DNA from: an uncultured Cellulosilyticum sp.
GTDB taxonomy: Bacteria > Bacillota > Clostridia > Lachnospirales > Cellulosilyticaceae
Length of the DNA: 64,000 bases
Reading direction: 5' to 3'
Assembly (NCBI GenBank): GCA_934725855.1
Contig: CAKVCL010000007.1
Span: 73,291 to 137,290 of the forward strand
This document shows, piece after piece, positions 8,908 through 18,627 of the stretch. The notes beneath the pieces were generated by a model. The model had not been told where the DNA came from, did no database searches, and worked only from the letters and a program-made list of their open reading frames with translations. A program made the position numbers and the translations under genes. Positions within the stretch are counted from its first letter, which is position 1, and every line of letters begins with the position of its first letter.

Positions 8908-9744
8908 TTGGAAATTAGAATTGCAAAGACGGCTGGATTTTGCTTTGGGGTGAAACGGGCTGTTGATTTGGCTTTTTCAAATGCAGAAGGAGAAAACACC
9001 TTTACTTATGGTCCAATCATTCATAATGAGGTGGTTACAGGAGCACTTGAACAAAAAGGGGTTTATGCCATTGATGAGATAGAAGGTCATGAGATTAAGA
9101 AATTGATTATTCGCTCGCATGGTGTTAGTCCGGATGTGTATGAAAAAAGTAAACAAAATGACATTGAAGTATTAGATGCAACCTGCCCCTATGTCAAAAA
9201 AATACATCGCTATGTGAGTGACTATGAGGCTAAAGGTTATCATATATTGGTAGCAGGAAATGCTTTTCATCCTGAAATTCAAGGCATTAATGGGTGGGCT
9301 CATGGAAAATGTATCATTGTAAAAGATGTGGAAGCACTTAAACAAATCGGACTTCCAGAAGGTCACTATCTTTTAGTGGCACAGACAACCTATAAAAAAG
9401 AAGTAGTCGATGCAATGTGTAGCTATTTAGAAGAGCAGGGCATAGCCTTTGAATATATCAATACCATTTGTAACGCGACCAAAGCGCGTCAAGAAGAAGC
9501 CACTAAGCTAGCCCAAGAAGTGGATTGTATGCTTGTTTTAGGAAGCCCAAAGAGCGCTAATACGAAGAAGCTCTTTGAAATTTGCAACAGTCATTGTCTA
9601 AAAAGTTATTGTGTACAAGAGGCTAAGGAATTAAAAGTGGATTGGTTTGATGGATGTCAGTTGGTTGGCATTACAGCAGGGGCATCGACACCACAGTCTG
9701 TGATTGATGAGGTAGTACAATACATTCATAAACTTGAACAATAA
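8908..9744 (+). CDS. ispH: 4-hydroxy-3-methylbut-2-enyl diphosphate reductase
   Basis: This is the last step of the MEP isoprenoid pathway, using a [4Fe-4S] enzyme. The 278-residue protein starts at TTG 8908 after AGGAGGAT and has the three cluster cysteines in AGFCFGVKRAV, DATCPYVKKIH and NTICNATKARQEE. The acid/base motif GNAFHPEIQGINGW is present. In many Clostridia ispH is fused to or followed by ribosomal S1 domains. Here it stands alone and is followed by a CheR-like gene. Confidence 0.95.
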   Translation: MEIRIAKTAGFCFGVKRAVDLAFSNAEGENTFTYGPIIHNEVVTGALEQKGVYAIDEIEGHEIKKLIIRSHGVSPDVYEKSKQNDIEVLDATCPYVKKIHRYVSDYEAKGYHILVAGNAFHPEIQGINGWAHGKCIIVKDVEALKQIGLPEGHYLLVAQTTYKKEVVDAMCSYLEEQGIAFEYINTICNATKARQEEATKLAQEVDCMLVLGSPKSANTKKLFEICNSHCLKSYCVQEAKELKVDWFDGCQLVGITAGASTPQSVIDEVVQYIHKLEQ

Positions 9745-9758
9745 AAGAGGGGAATACT

Positions 9759-10535
9759 ATGAATTATGAGGGGTTTAAGGCACAAGTATTAAGTTTAACA
9801 GGCATTAATTTAACAGCTTATAAAGAAAATCAAATGAAAAGGCGTATTGATGCGCTGATCAAAAAGCATGGTTGTAATGGCTATGAAGCTTTTTTAGGCA
9901 AACTAAGAACGGATAAAAAGTGTTTGGAAGATTTTGAGGCCTATTTAACGATTAATGTCACAGAGTTTTTTAGAAATCCTTCTCAATGGGAGATTTTGGA
10001 AAAGCAAATTTTCCCATTACTCTTAGAAAAGAAGCGAACGATTAAAATTTGGAGTGCGGCCTGCTCAACAGGGGATGAACCTTATTCTCTTGCTATGACA
10101 CTTTCCAAATTAGTCCCTTTATCACAAATTCAAATTATTGCGACCGATATAGATAAAGAGGTTCTTGCGAAAGCAAAAGAAGGGTTTTATTTATCACGTA
10201 ATTTAACTAATTTACCTAAAAGCTTTGCTGAAAGATATATGATTCCTGTTGAGGGCGGCTTTAAGGTAAAAGATGAGCTAAAAAGATGCATTACGTTTAA
10301 ACAGCATAATTTGCTAAAAGATCCTTATCCAACAGGAATAGACCTTATTGTTTGTCGAAATGTACTCATTTATTTTACGGAAGAAGCTAAAAAAGGAATC
10401 TACACCAATTTTAATCATGCCCTTGTGGATGAAGGTATTTTGTTTGTAGGAAGCACAGAACAAATCATTATGTGTCAAGAATTTGGGTTCGAACCCAATA
10501 AAATATTCTTTTATCAAAAGAAAAAAAGTATATAG
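9759..10535 (+). CDS. CheR-type protein-glutamate methyltransferase
   Basis: This S-adenosylmethionine-dependent methyltransferase resembles chemotaxis CheR, which methylates glutamates of chemoreceptors. The 258-residue protein has an N-terminal helical domain, the SAM motif SAACSTGDEPYSLAM (residues ~96-110), ATDIDKEVLAKA (~130) and CRNVLIYF (~200). The surrounding genes are not chemotaxis genes, so the partner receptor is unknown and the family assignment is firmer than the role. Confidence 0.88.
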   Translation: MNYEGFKAQVLSLTGINLTAYKENQMKRRIDALIKKHGCNGYEAFLGKLRTDKKCLEDFEAYLTINVTEFFRNPSQWEILEKQIFPLLLEKKRTIKIWSAACSTGDEPYSLAMTLSKLVPLSQIQIIATDIDKEVLAKAKEGFYLSRNLTNLPKSFAERYMIPVEGGFKVKDELKRCITFKQHNLLKDPYPTGIDLIVCRNVLIYFTEEAKKGIYTNFNHALVDEGILFVGSTEQIIMCQEFGFEPNKIFFYQKKKSI

Positions 10536-10544
10536 GAGAAGCCA

Positions 10545-10682
10545 ATGAATGAGGAGTTAAAGCCAAAAGAAGAAAAAAAATTAAAAACTTGGGATGAAGC
10601 CATTAATGAGCTTCAAGCCTTTATTATAAAATCTAAAAAAGAAGAAAAAGAAAGCGCTCAAAAAGAGCAAGAGCATCAATAA
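10545..10682 (+). CDS. Small highly charged protein, unknown
   Basis: A 45-residue frame follows the CheR-like gene by nine bases and has an AGGAG Shine-Dalgarno. It is rich in Lys, Glu and Gln with a short non-polar core (WDEAINELQAFII), which suggests a single amphipathic helix. No family is recognised. The good start signal and the terminator just after it support expression. The coding status is plausible but not proven. Confidence 0.55.
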   Translation: MNEELKPKEEKKLKTWDEAINELQAFIIKSKKEEKESAQKEQEHQ

Positions 10683-10689
10683 ATCATCT

Positions 10690-10737
10690 AAAAGAGGTAG
10701 AGGATATGGCCAGAGCACCGTATCCTCTACCTCTTTT
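10690..10737. terminator. Bidirectional terminator between convergent genes
   Basis: A perfect 17-bp stem (10690-10706 with 10721-10737) with a 14-base loop starts in AAAA and ends in TTTT. It serves the plus-strand cluster and the minus-strand gene ending at 10727, whose last codons lie inside the right arm. Confidence 0.88.
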
Positions 10738-11719
10738 GACGACTAAAAAAGAATGCAAAAAGTTGTGTTTGAACAAGAGTGAGTGTAACGTCTTTAAGTT
10801 CGATATAAAGGCGTTCATCCTCTGCATGCCAAAGTGGGCAAGTAATCTTATAGCTAGATAATAAAGGGACAAAGGTGCTTTCTTTATAAACAACACATTC
10901 TGCCCGAGTAGCTTTGCGTAATAAATTTTTAGGGATAAATTGAGCCAATGATTTGTGAATAAGTTCCTTTTGAGTATCCATATAGTAGTAATCTTTTAAG
11001 GGTTCTAAGTCATGAGCTAGGGTGGCACTTAATAAAGGAAAGGTTAAATGGAGTTCATTTTCACCCTTATGATAAGCTAAGCGTATGCCCTCAAAAACAC
11101 CTTCAAAATGGGCTGTAAAATAAGCGGGAGATTGAAGGGATAAAATGAGGGAATCCCCATCCATTTGCTGCTTTTTAAGTATCCACTGCTCGCTTTGGTA
11201 GAGGGTCATATAAAGCTCAAAAAATAAAGCTAAACTTAAAAGCTCTTCTTGCTGATGGGCAAGAAGACAGGTTTTGTAAATGGGCGCTTTAGACTTCTCA
11301 TAGGTGCGATATAATTTAACGATATCATAACCATCTGACTCAGAGTGACGCTTAAAACCAAAAAGGGCTTCTAGCTCGGAGCGCTTTTTAGCAAAAGCTT
11401 TTAAAGGTGCTTTCATGTCAATTAACTTGAGTTTTAAAAAAGGTGAAGCATCAAGACCATAATGATTAAGTCTGGCTTTAATAAAAGGAAACTCAAAGCC
11501 ACGCCCATAGTAGGTAAAAATGGCTTCATAATCCTCTAAAAAAGTCAAAAGGCGCTTCAGAAAATGGGCTTCTTCATCAGACGGCTCTAAAAACCAATGC
11601 TCTGTTTGTAGCGTGTTTTCTACGGTCATATAAGTTAGCCCAATAGAAATGATTTGATGCTTTGTGGGACTAAGTCCTGTTGTTTCAAGGTCGAGTAGAA
11701 CTACTTTTTTAGGAAGCAT
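10727..11719 (-). CDS. RNase H-like exonuclease-domain protein (YprB-like)
   Basis: This 330-residue protein has the exonuclease signature LLDLETTGLSPTKHQIISIG at residues ~8-27, containing the DxE metal-binding pair, followed by a predicted RNase H fold. The later segment GYDIVKLYRTYEKS (near residue 150) is typical of the ribonuclease H-like YprB family. It is probably a nuclease, but the substrate is unknown. It forms a two-gene minus-strand unit with the methyltransferase upstream at 11734-12891. Confidence 0.75.
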   Translation of the reverse strand: MLPKKVVLLDLETTGLSPTKHQIISIGLTYMTVENTLQTEHWFLEPSDEEAHFLKRLLTFLEDYEAIFTYYGRGFEFPFIKARLNHYGLDASPFLKLKLIDMKAPLKAFAKKRSELEALFGFKRHSESDGYDIVKLYRTYEKSKAPIYKTCLLAHQQEELLSLALFFELYMTLYQSEQWILKKQQMDGDSLILSLQSPAYFTAHFEGVFEGIRLAYHKGENELHLTFPLLSATLAHDLEPLKDYYYMDTQKELIHKSLAQFIPKNLLRKATRAECVVYKESTFVPLLSSYKITCPLWHAEDERLYIELKDVTLTLVQTQLFAFFFSRQKR

Positions 11720-11733
11720 CGTAGCGCCTCTTC

Positions 11734-12891
11734 CTAAAGCTTATCAATTGCTTTAAGTTGTTTTTCTAGAGATAAATGTAAATGAAGCGACTCGCTAGTT
11801 TCTTTATAAGCCTCATAGCTTGTGGCATTAAAATGCGCATAAGGTTTTAAGAGGGCTTTAATTAAGATATTTTTAGGGGTGTGTGCCATATCAATAAATT
11901 CCATCACGGTGACATCATACCCACAACTTTCTAGAAGCTGTGCGCGTAGTCCATCGGTTACTAAAGCTGCGATACGCTCTTTTAAAATACCATGTTTAAG
12001 GATGGGGGCAAGCTTTTCATTTTGAATTTGAGTATAAGCTTCATGATGACAGCAAGGCACGGCTAAAATGACTTTTGCCTGCCAACCAATCGCTTTTTCT
12101 AATGCGGCATCGGTAGCTGTATTACAAGCATGTAAAGAAACGACCATATCAATTGGCTGATTGGTGGTGTAGGAGCCAATATCACCCACCTGAAAATGAA
12201 GGTGAGTATAATGAAGCTTTTGGGCAAGCTCATTACAAAATGCAATGACATCGGCTTTAAGGTCAAGTCCAACGACTTCTACTTTTTGGCCTAGAATGTC
12301 TGTCAAATAATGATAGAGGGCGAAAGTAAGATAAGATTTACCACAGCCAAAGTCAATAATACGAATGACATCAGATTGTAAATGACCCATACAATCTGCT
12401 ACAAATTCAAGATAGCGGTTAATTTGCTTATATTTATCATATTTAGTGGGTTTAATCTGCCCCTTATCATCCATTAAACCGAGTGCTTTTAAAAAGCCTT
12501 CTGATGAAGGAGAGTCTAATAAATATTTTTTAGAGCGATTATGTGAAAGGGTAGCAGGTGCCTTAAGCGTAGGTGCCTGTTTTTGGATATGGGCTTCCCC
12601 TTTTTTATTCACCAAGCATTGATAGTCTGCTGTGGTGGTATAAAGTTGAATTTGCTTAAAACCTTGACAGTCAGCTAAAATGATAGGCATAACACCTTCA
12701 AGGGTGACGTTTTCATGATATTCTTTATGCTCTTTGCTTTTAGCAAACTGGTATTGAAGGGTTTCCTTAATGAGGACTGGTTTGAGAATGATTTTTTGAT
12801 ACCCATCCTTATGACGAGGATTACTAAAAATACAACGAATAAAAGTCTCTTGCTTTAGGGCATCCTCTAATAATTGAACAAATTGATTCAT
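11734..12891 (-). CDS. SAM-dependent methyltransferase, class I
   Basis: The protein is 385 residues from ATG 12891, which has GGGAG eight bases upstream. A TTG five codons earlier has no ribosome site. The SAM-binding motif IIDFGCGKSYLTFALYHYL lies near residue 180, followed by VEVVGLDLKAD (motif II) and AVPCCHHEAY (near 280). The latter looks like a metal- or base-handling CCHH segment and is typical of the methyltransf_32 group. The substrate is unknown; tRNA or protein are possible. Confidence 0.75.
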   Translation of the reverse strand: MNQFVQLLEDALKQETFIRCIFSNPRHKDGYQKIILKPVLIKETLQYQFAKSKEHKEYHENVTLEGVMPIILADCQGFKQIQLYTTTADYQCLVNKKGEAHIQKQAPTLKAPATLSHNRSKKYLLDSPSSEGFLKALGLMDDKGQIKPTKYDKYKQINRYLEFVADCMGHLQSDVIRIIDFGCGKSYLTFALYHYLTDILGQKVEVVGLDLKADVIAFCNELAQKLHYTHLHFQVGDIGSYTTNQPIDMVVSLHACNTATDAALEKAIGWQAKVILAVPCCHHEAYTQIQNEKLAPILKHGILKERIAALVTDGLRAQLLESCGYDVTVMEFIDMAHTPKNILIKALLKPYAHFNATSYEAYKETSESLHLHLSLEKQLKAIDKL

Positions 12892-12992
12892 ATGTGTTTC
12901 TCCCAAGTTTCTTTTGAAATTTCTTGGTGAAAATTATAGCACAGTTTAGTGGGGCAAACAAGCTAGGAAGAAAGCGTGGACGCTTAGGAATA

Positions 12993-13001
12993 TGCTATAA
13001 T
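12993..13001 (+). promoter_or_regulatory. Candidate extended -10 promoter of helicase gene
   Basis: TGCTATAAT fits an extended -10 element (TGnTATAAT). No good -35 hexamer is seen 17 bases upstream. It lies 25 bases before the helicase start codon, in the gap between divergent genes. Confidence 0.5.
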
Positions 13002-13025
13002 ACATAAAAGGAAAGAGGTGAGAAG

Positions 13026-15509
13026 ATGTTTAAAACCGATTATGAAAAATTAAATGAGGCGCAAAGACAGGTAGTCAATGAAAAGGAAAAAAATCTTTTA
13101 GTGCTTGCCCCAGCAGGGACGGGTAAAACCAAGGTGATTGCCATGCGGGTGGCACACTTAATCGAATCAGGGATAGAACCCAATGCGCTTTTGTGCTTGA
13201 CCTTTACTAATAAGGCAGCAAAAGAAATGAAGGAACGCATCAGTTTGTATTTACCACAAATCGGAAATCAGATTTTAGTCAAAACCTTTCATTCCTTTTG
13301 CTACTATTTGATTAGTCATGAAAAAGAGGATTCTCACTTTTCTTTTCCGTGCACCATTGTGGATGAAGCAGACACTTTAAGCATTGTTCAAAAGATGATT
13401 CATCAAAATGGATTAGACGATGAAACGCTCTATTATCCAGCTTTGTTATCTTTTTTTGAGAATATCAAGAGGCATGCATTAAGCTATGATAACGCTCAGC
13501 GTTATGAATGGAATCTCATCATTCAAGATTATTTTAAATTACACAAAATGGACTATCAAAAAAGAGATGGGTTTATTTTAAAGTATGGCTTAAAGCTATT
13601 TAATACGTATCAGCGTTATTTAAAAGAAAATAACTGCATTGATTTTATGGACCTTGTTTTAGAAGCTAAATATCTTTTAGAACAAGGAGAAATTGTTAGA
13701 AAATGGCAAAGCTATTTTAAGGTGATTCAAGTCGATGAGATGCAAGATACAAGTAGTCGTGAATATGAGATCCTTAGGATTTTAGCCCAGAAGGCTAAGC
13801 TATCTCTTTATGGCGATTTTAATCAAACGATTTATGAATGGAGAGGCTCTAATCCAGAGAGTATGATAGAAGCTTATCGGAAGGATTATGAGCCAGAAGA
13901 AATCCATTTGAGGGTGAATTACCGCTCAACTCAAACGTTATTAAATGCAGCCAATGATTATATTAAATCGAGTCAGCTTTATCCAAGCCTTTGTAAGGCA
14001 CAATCTATTTGTGTGGGAGAGCCCATTGAAATATTAGAAGCCCCTACCCCAGCTGATGAGATTCGCTTTTTAATACAAAAAGTCAGACTGTCTCTTGAAA
14101 AGAAAAAACAAATTGCCGTCTTAACGCGTAACAACCAATATGCCAAAAATATTGCCAGCGCATTTACCGAGGGGCATATCCCCTGTACGATTATAGAAGA
14201 TACCAAGCTATTTAGAAAAAAAGAAATTAAAACACTCCTTGCATTTTATGAATATGCAGTGAATGAACGCAATGGACATGCACTCTATAAAATCAGTGAG
14301 CACCCTTATATGGATATGCCAGAATGGCTGATTAAAGAATTAAGAGGCACGAAATCATGTTATATGTACCTTCATGATTGGTTTAAGCTAGAGTCTAGAG
14401 ACCCCTATAGTCAGCTTTATGAGGCTTATAGGCAAAATCAAATGGTTGTCTTAGATGTGGAATCAACAGGACTTTCAACGACCACCGATGAGATTGTGCA
14501 AATTGCAGCCATTGTATATGGGAAACAAGGGGTTACAGATACACTGGATGTCTTAGTAAAACCTACAAAATCTGTGGGCGACTCTTATTTTGTTCATGGA
14601 TTTTCAGATGAGCTACTCCAAAAAGAAGGACGATCTCCAAGTGAGGCGTTAAACTTACTAGCAAGTTTTGTAGGAGATAAAGTCATTGTGGGGCACAATG
14701 TCAACTATGATTTACAGATAATCAATAGTATGCTGAGCCGATATAAGAAAGAAATGATAACAAGAAATCCAGTATACGACACATTAGATTTAGCTTATAA
14801 AGTCTATCCTAAACTTCCAAATCATAAGTTAGAGACGTTATCTAAGTTAATCGTTACAAACACGAAACCGACGCATAATGCGCTTGATGATATTTTGGCA
14901 ACTGGAGAAGTCCTTACCCATCTTTTGAGCAAATTAGAGGAGAAAAAACAAGAACGTTTGGAGAAAATAGAAGCATACGATCCTTATGTCCAACTGTATA
15001 AAGAAAAGCTTTTTGACATTACCCAGATCATCAAATCCCATACTTTATGTGACAGTATGACTTATTTAATGAATGAATTAGGGTTTAAAGCTTTTTATGA
15101 TTCTAGTGCATTAGAAAGTATCAGAGAGCTTTATCGCATTATTCAAGGCTTAGAGGATTCTAGTAAATCACATCAAGATAATATCATCGATTTATTGGCT
15201 TTTTCAGCTTTACACTATAGTGAGATTGAGCAAAGTGATTTATTTAAAGGACGTATTCCGATTATTACCGTTCATCAAGCAAAGGGCTTGGAGTTTGAAG
15301 AAGTTTTTGTGGCAGGCTGTAATGAAAAGGTTTTTCCTTCTTATATGAGTTTAAAAGCTCAGAATTTATCAGAAGAAATGAGGCTTTTTTATGTGGCGAT
15401 CACAAGAGCAAAAGAAAAGCTTTATTTGTCCTATCATTTACAAGCTAAGAAAAGTTTATTTATAGATGAGATTAGTGCTCACTATAAAGTAAAAATTCCT
15501 TATCAATAA
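13026..15509 (+). CDS. UvrD/Rep-type helicase with inserted DnaQ-like exonuclease
   Basis: This 827-residue superfamily-1A DNA helicase has Walker A APAGTGKTK (~29-37), TFTNKAAKEMKERI (motif Ia, ~59), VDEMQDTS (motif II, ~236), VNYRST (motif IV) and, near the C-terminus, VHQAKGLEFEEVFV plus VAITRAKEKLYLSY (motifs V and VI). Between motifs IV and V lies a complete DEDDh exonuclease (residues ~473-635) with VVLDVESTGL, VGHNVNYDL and HNALDDILATG. The insertion thus divides the helicase 2A/2B part. The exonuclease may trim ends opened by the helicase during repair. The combination is seen in some Firmicutes, and its physiological role is inference. Confidence 0.88.
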   Translation: MFKTDYEKLNEAQRQVVNEKEKNLLVLAPAGTGKTKVIAMRVAHLIESGIEPNALLCLTFTNKAAKEMKERISLYLPQIGNQILVKTFHSFCYYLISHEKEDSHFSFPCTIVDEADTLSIVQKMIHQNGLDDETLYYPALLSFFENIKRHALSYDNAQRYEWNLIIQDYFKLHKMDYQKRDGFILKYGLKLFNTYQRYLKENNCIDFMDLVLEAKYLLEQGEIVRKWQSYFKVIQVDEMQDTSSREYEILRILAQKAKLSLYGDFNQTIYEWRGSNPESMIEAYRKDYEPEEIHLRVNYRSTQTLLNAANDYIKSSQLYPSLCKAQSICVGEPIEILEAPTPADEIRFLIQKVRLSLEKKKQIAVLTRNNQYAKNIASAFTEGHIPCTIIEDTKLFRKKEIKTLLAFYEYAVNERNGHALYKISEHPYMDMPEWLIKELRGTKSCYMYLHDWFKLESRDPYSQLYEAYRQNQMVVLDVESTGLSTTTDEIVQIAAIVYGKQGVTDTLDVLVKPTKSVGDSYFVHGFSDELLQKEGRSPSEALNLLASFVGDKVIVGHNVNYDLQIINSMLSRYKKEMITRNPVYDTLDLAYKVYPKLPNHKLETLSKLIVTNTKPTHNALDDILATGEVLTHLLSKLEEKKQERLEKIEAYDPYVQLYKEKLFDITQIIKSHTLCDSMTYLMNELGFKAFYDSSALESIRELYRIIQGLEDSSKSHQDNIIDLLAFSALHYSEIEQSDLFKGRIPIITVHQAKGLEFEEVFVAGCNEKVFPSYMSLKAQNLSEEMRLFYVAITRAKEKLYLSYHLQAKKSLFIDEISAHYKVKIPYQ

Positions 15510-15587
15510 AAGATGAAATAATTGTCGAAATCAGATATAATAAAGGCATAAACCTTTATCAATTGACGTAGAAAGAGGAGGATGACT

Positions 15588-16064
15588 ATGCAGCAAGATT
15601 ATACGATGGTTCAAATGCAAAAACAAAAAAGCATTGCTTTAATTGCACATGATAACCGTAAAAAAGATTTAATTGCTTGGGTACAAAATAACAAAGACGT
15701 TTTAAGTAAACACTTTTTATGTGGTACAGGGACAACGGCAACGCTGATTGCAAGAGAAACCGAGCTTCCTGTAACAGCATTTAATAGTGGACCATTAGGC
15801 GGTGATCAGCAAATTGGGTGTCGTATTGTAGAAGGGAAAATAGATTTTATGATTTTCTTTTGGGATCCACTGGCTTCTCAACCTCATGATCCTGATGTGA
15901 AAGCTCTTTTACGTATTGCGGCTCTTTATGATATTCCAGTGGCAACCAATCAATCTACTGCAGATTTTTTGATTACTTCACCGATTATGAGTACAACTTA
16001 TGACCGCAAAATCATTGATTATGCAAAGCGTATTAAAAATCGTACACAATCATTTGGGAAATGA
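15588..16064 (+). CDS. mgsA: Methylglyoxal synthase
   Basis: It converts dihydroxyacetone phosphate to methylglyoxal and phosphate, a bypass of lower glycolysis under phosphate limitation. The 158-residue protein has IALIAHDNRKKDL (~15-27), GTGTTATLI (~47), the catalytic NSGPLGGDQQIG (~66-77) and FFWDPLASQPHDPDVKALLR. ATG 15588 is chosen over ATG 15582 because AGGAGG at 15576-15581 touches the earlier codon. A TATAAT at 15536-15541 could be a -10 box but has no matching -35. Confidence 0.95.
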   Translation: MQQDYTMVQMQKQKSIALIAHDNRKKDLIAWVQNNKDVLSKHFLCGTGTTATLIARETELPVTAFNSGPLGGDQQIGCRIVEGKIDFMIFFWDPLASQPHDPDVKALLRIAALYDIPVATNQSTADFLITSPIMSTTYDRKIIDYAKRIKNRTQSFGK

Positions 16065-16135
16065 GACGGATAATTTAAAAATTAAAGAATAGTTCTTATT
16101 TGATAAGATGTATAGCATTGTTTTAAAAAGCGTGT

Positions 16136-16141
16136 TATAAT
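16136..16141 (+). promoter_or_regulatory. Candidate -10 box of pflB
   Basis: TATAAT lies 83 bases before the pflB start and touches the left end of the 45-bp palindrome. A convincing -35 is not visible, which would fit a promoter needing an activator. Confidence 0.4.
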
Positions 16142-16184
16142 TCATTTTGTCAGTTGTATACTGTATACAACTGACAAAATGAAT
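16140..16184. promoter_or_regulatory. 45-bp perfect palindrome, probable operator of pflB
   Basis: Two 22-base arms (16140-16161 and 16163-16184) are perfect reverse complements around one central T. The core TTGTATACTGTATACAA resembles operators of GntR-type regulators (GTATAC-containing palindromes). No T run follows, so it is a poor terminator. It overlaps the candidate -10 box upstream of pflB. A DNA operator is the simplest reading; an mRNA hairpin in the leader is the alternative. Confidence 0.65.
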
Positions 16185-16223
16185 GACTTAGACTAAAATT
16201 TGACTTTAAAGGGGCATAAGATC

Positions 16224-18446
16224 ATGACACATTGGAGAAATTTTAAATCAGGTAAATGGCAAGAAGAAATTAATGTAAGAGATTTTATTGTTAGCAATTA
16301 TACAGAGTATACAGGGGATGATTCTTTCTTAGCAGGACCAACTCAAGATACACTAGATCTTTGGAAAGACCTTAGCCAATTAATGGCAAAAGAAAGAGAA
16401 AGAGGATGCTTCGCAGATACAAAAACAGTTGCAACAATCACTTCTCATGCAGCAGGTTATATTAATAAAGACAAAGAAAAAATAGTTGGGCTTCAAACCG
16501 ATGCACCACTTGTTAGAAGTTGTCATCCATTTGGTGGGATGAGAGTTGTAGAAAATGCTTTAAAAGCTTACGATTACGAAGTAGATTCAGAAATGAAAGA
16601 AATCTTTACGAAATATAGAAAAACACATAATCAAGGGGTTTTCGATGTTTACAATAAAGATATCCGCATGGCACGTAAAGTAGGGGTTATTACAGGACTT
16701 CCAGATGCTTACGGACGTGGTCGTATTATCGGTGACTACAGAAGAGTAGCCCTTTATGGAATTGATCAATTAATTGCTTTCAAAATGAAAGATAAAGAAA
16801 TGCGTTCAGTAAACTTTACAGCTGACACCATAAGAGACTGTGAAGAATTAGCCGAACAAATTAAGGCTTTAAATGAACTTAAAGAATTAGGTGAAATGTA
16901 TGGCTGTGATTTAAGTAGACCAGCTGAAAACTTTAGAGAAGCGACTCAATGGTTATACCTTGCATATCTTGCAGCCACTAAAGAACAAGATGGTGCAGCG
17001 ATGTCTATTGGACGTACCTCTACTTTCCTTGATATCTATGCCCAGAGAGATTTAGAAGAAGGCACGATGACAGAAGAAGCGATTCAAGAAATTGTAGATC
17101 AATTTATTATGAAGCTTCGTATTATCAGATTCCTTCGTACACCAGAATATAATGACCTCTTCTCAGGAGACCCTACTTGGGTAACAGAATCTCTTGGAGG
17201 GATGTTAGAAGATACAAGCAAATCGCTTGTCACTAAAAACAGCTTCCGTTATCTTCATACCTTATATAACATTGGGCCAGCTCCAGAACCAAACTTAACC
17301 GTTCTTTGGAGTGAGCACTTCCCACAAGGTTACAAAGACTTCTGTGCGAAAGTATCGATTGATACATCAGCTATCCAATACGAAAATGATGACCTTATGA
17401 GACCACAATTCGGTGATGATTACGGCATTGCTTGTTGCGTTTCTCCAATGAAAATTGGTAAACAAATGCAATTCTTTGGTGCCAGAGCAAACCTTGCTAA
17501 AGCAGTACTTTATGCAATCAACGGTGGAGTAGATGAAAAAACTGGTCTTAAAGTTGTTCCAGGTATTGAGCCACTTCATGATGAAGTATTAGATTACGAT
17601 CAAGTGATGGCAAACTACAATATGACAAAAGCGTGGGTTGCAAAAACTTACACCGATGCGCTTAACATCATTCACTATATGCATGATAAATATGCTTATG
17701 AAAGAATTGAGATGGCACTTCACGATACAGATATCGTTCGTACGATGGCATGTGGGATTGCAGGGCTTGCAGTAGCGGCTGACTCACTTTCAGCCATCAA
17801 ATATGCAAAAGTTAAACCAATTAGAAATGAAGAAGGTATTGCAGTAGACTTCGAAATTGAAGGTGAGTACCCAGCATACGGTAATAATGATGACCGTGCG
17901 GATTCAATTGCTGTATCACTTGTTGAAGATTTCATGCAAGAAATTAGAAAACACACACCATACAGAGATGCAATCTACACACAATCTGTGCTTACCATTA
18001 CATCAAACGTTGTATACGGTAAGAAGACAGGGGCTACGCCTGATGGACGTAAAGCAGGTGTACCATTCTCACCAGGGGCTAACCCAATGAACGGTAGAGA
18101 AACAAAAGGTGTTTTTGCAGCTTGTGCATCTGTTGCTAAATTACCATTTGAACATGCTAATGATGGAATTTCATATACTTTCTCAGTGGTTCCTTCAACT
18201 ATTGGAAACAATGAAGAAGACCGTGTGAAAAACATGGTAGGTATTTTAGATGGATACTTTGGACAAACTGGTCAGCACATCAATGTCAACGTTCTTAATA
18301 AAGAAGTGTTACTAGATGCGATGGATCATCCAGAAAAATATCCACAACTTACGATTCGTGTATCAGGGTACGCTGTAAACTTCATCAAGCTTACAAGAGA
18401 ACAACAACTCGATGTTTTAAGCCGTACTTTCCATGAAAGAATGTAG
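16224..18446 (+). CDS. pflB: Formate C-acetyltransferase (pyruvate formate-lyase)
   Basis: This glycyl-radical enzyme cleaves pyruvate with CoA to acetyl-CoA and formate under anaerobic conditions. The 740-residue protein has the tandem catalytic cysteines Cys404-Cys405 in [10 protein letters not shown] and the radical glycine Gly715 in RVSGYAV. The start is ATG 16224, with AAAGGGG nine bases upstream; an eight-codon extension to TTG 16200 has no support. The activating enzyme gene pflA, often adjacent, is not next to it here. It ends at a strong terminator and so is probably monocistronic. Confidence 0.97.
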   Translation: MTHWRNFKSGKWQEEINVRDFIVSNYTEYTGDDSFLAGPTQDTLDLWKDLSQLMAKERERGCFADTKTVATITSHAAGYINKDKEKIVGLQTDAPLVRSCHPFGGMRVVENALKAYDYEVDSEMKEIFTKYRKTHNQGVFDVYNKDIRMARKVGVITGLPDAYGRGRIIGDYRRVALYGIDQLIAFKMKDKEMRSVNFTADTIRDCEELAEQIKALNELKELGEMYGCDLSRPAENFREATQWLYLAYLAATKEQDGAAMSIGRTSTFLDIYAQRDLEEGTMTEEAIQEIVDQFIMKLRIIRFLRTPEYNDLFSGDPTWVTESLGGMLEDTSKSLVTKNSFRYLHTLYNIGPAPEPNLTVLWSEHFPQGYKDFCAKVSIDTSAIQYENDDLMRPQFGDDYGIACCVSPMKIGKQMQFFGARANLAKAVLYAINGGVDEKTGLKVVPGIEPLHDEVLDYDQVMANYNMTKAWVAKTYTDALNIIHYMHDKYAYERIEMALHDTDIVRTMACGIAGLAVAADSLSAIKYAKVKPIRNEEGIAVDFEIEGEYPAYGNNDDRADSIAVSLVEDFMQEIRKHTPYRDAIYTQSVLTITSNVVYGKKTGATPDGRKAGVPFSPGANPMNGRETKGVFAACASVAKLPFEHANDGISYTFSVVPSTIGNNEEDRVKNMVGILDGYFGQTGQHINVNVLNKEVLLDAMDHPEKYPQLTIRVSGYAVNFIKLTREQQLDVLSRTFHERM

Positions 18447-18452
18447 ATAAAG

Positions 18453-18490
18453 AAAAACTCCAATTGCCTATTTAGGGGATTGGAGTTTTT
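18453..18490 (+). terminator. Intrinsic terminator after pflB
   Basis: A 12-bp perfect stem AAAAACTCCAAT / ATTGGAGTTTTT with a 14-base loop and T6 tail lies just after the pflB stop. Confidence 0.9.
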
Positions 18491-18563
18491 TCATATCCTC
18501 TATCATGAACAAACATCAGTTGTCAATTCATCAAGCAAAAAGTGGTATCTCTCAAATGAATAA

Positions 18564-18592
18564 TTGACATTAAGAAGCATTCATTTTATCAT
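18564..18592 (+). promoter_or_regulatory. Sigma-A promoter of desulfurase-ttcA genes
   Basis: A perfect TTGACA (18564-18569), a 17-base spacer and TATCAT (18587-18592) lie 36 bases before the desulfurase start. This is the best-formed host promoter in the window. Confidence 0.8.
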
Positions 18593-18627
18593 AGATTGAA
18601 CAGAGTTGTGCTAGGAGAGGATAAAAG

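Noticed and set aside
15522..15541. TTGTCG with TATAAT before mgsA as a promoter
   Set aside because: Spacing of only 8 bases; only the -10 box is plausible.
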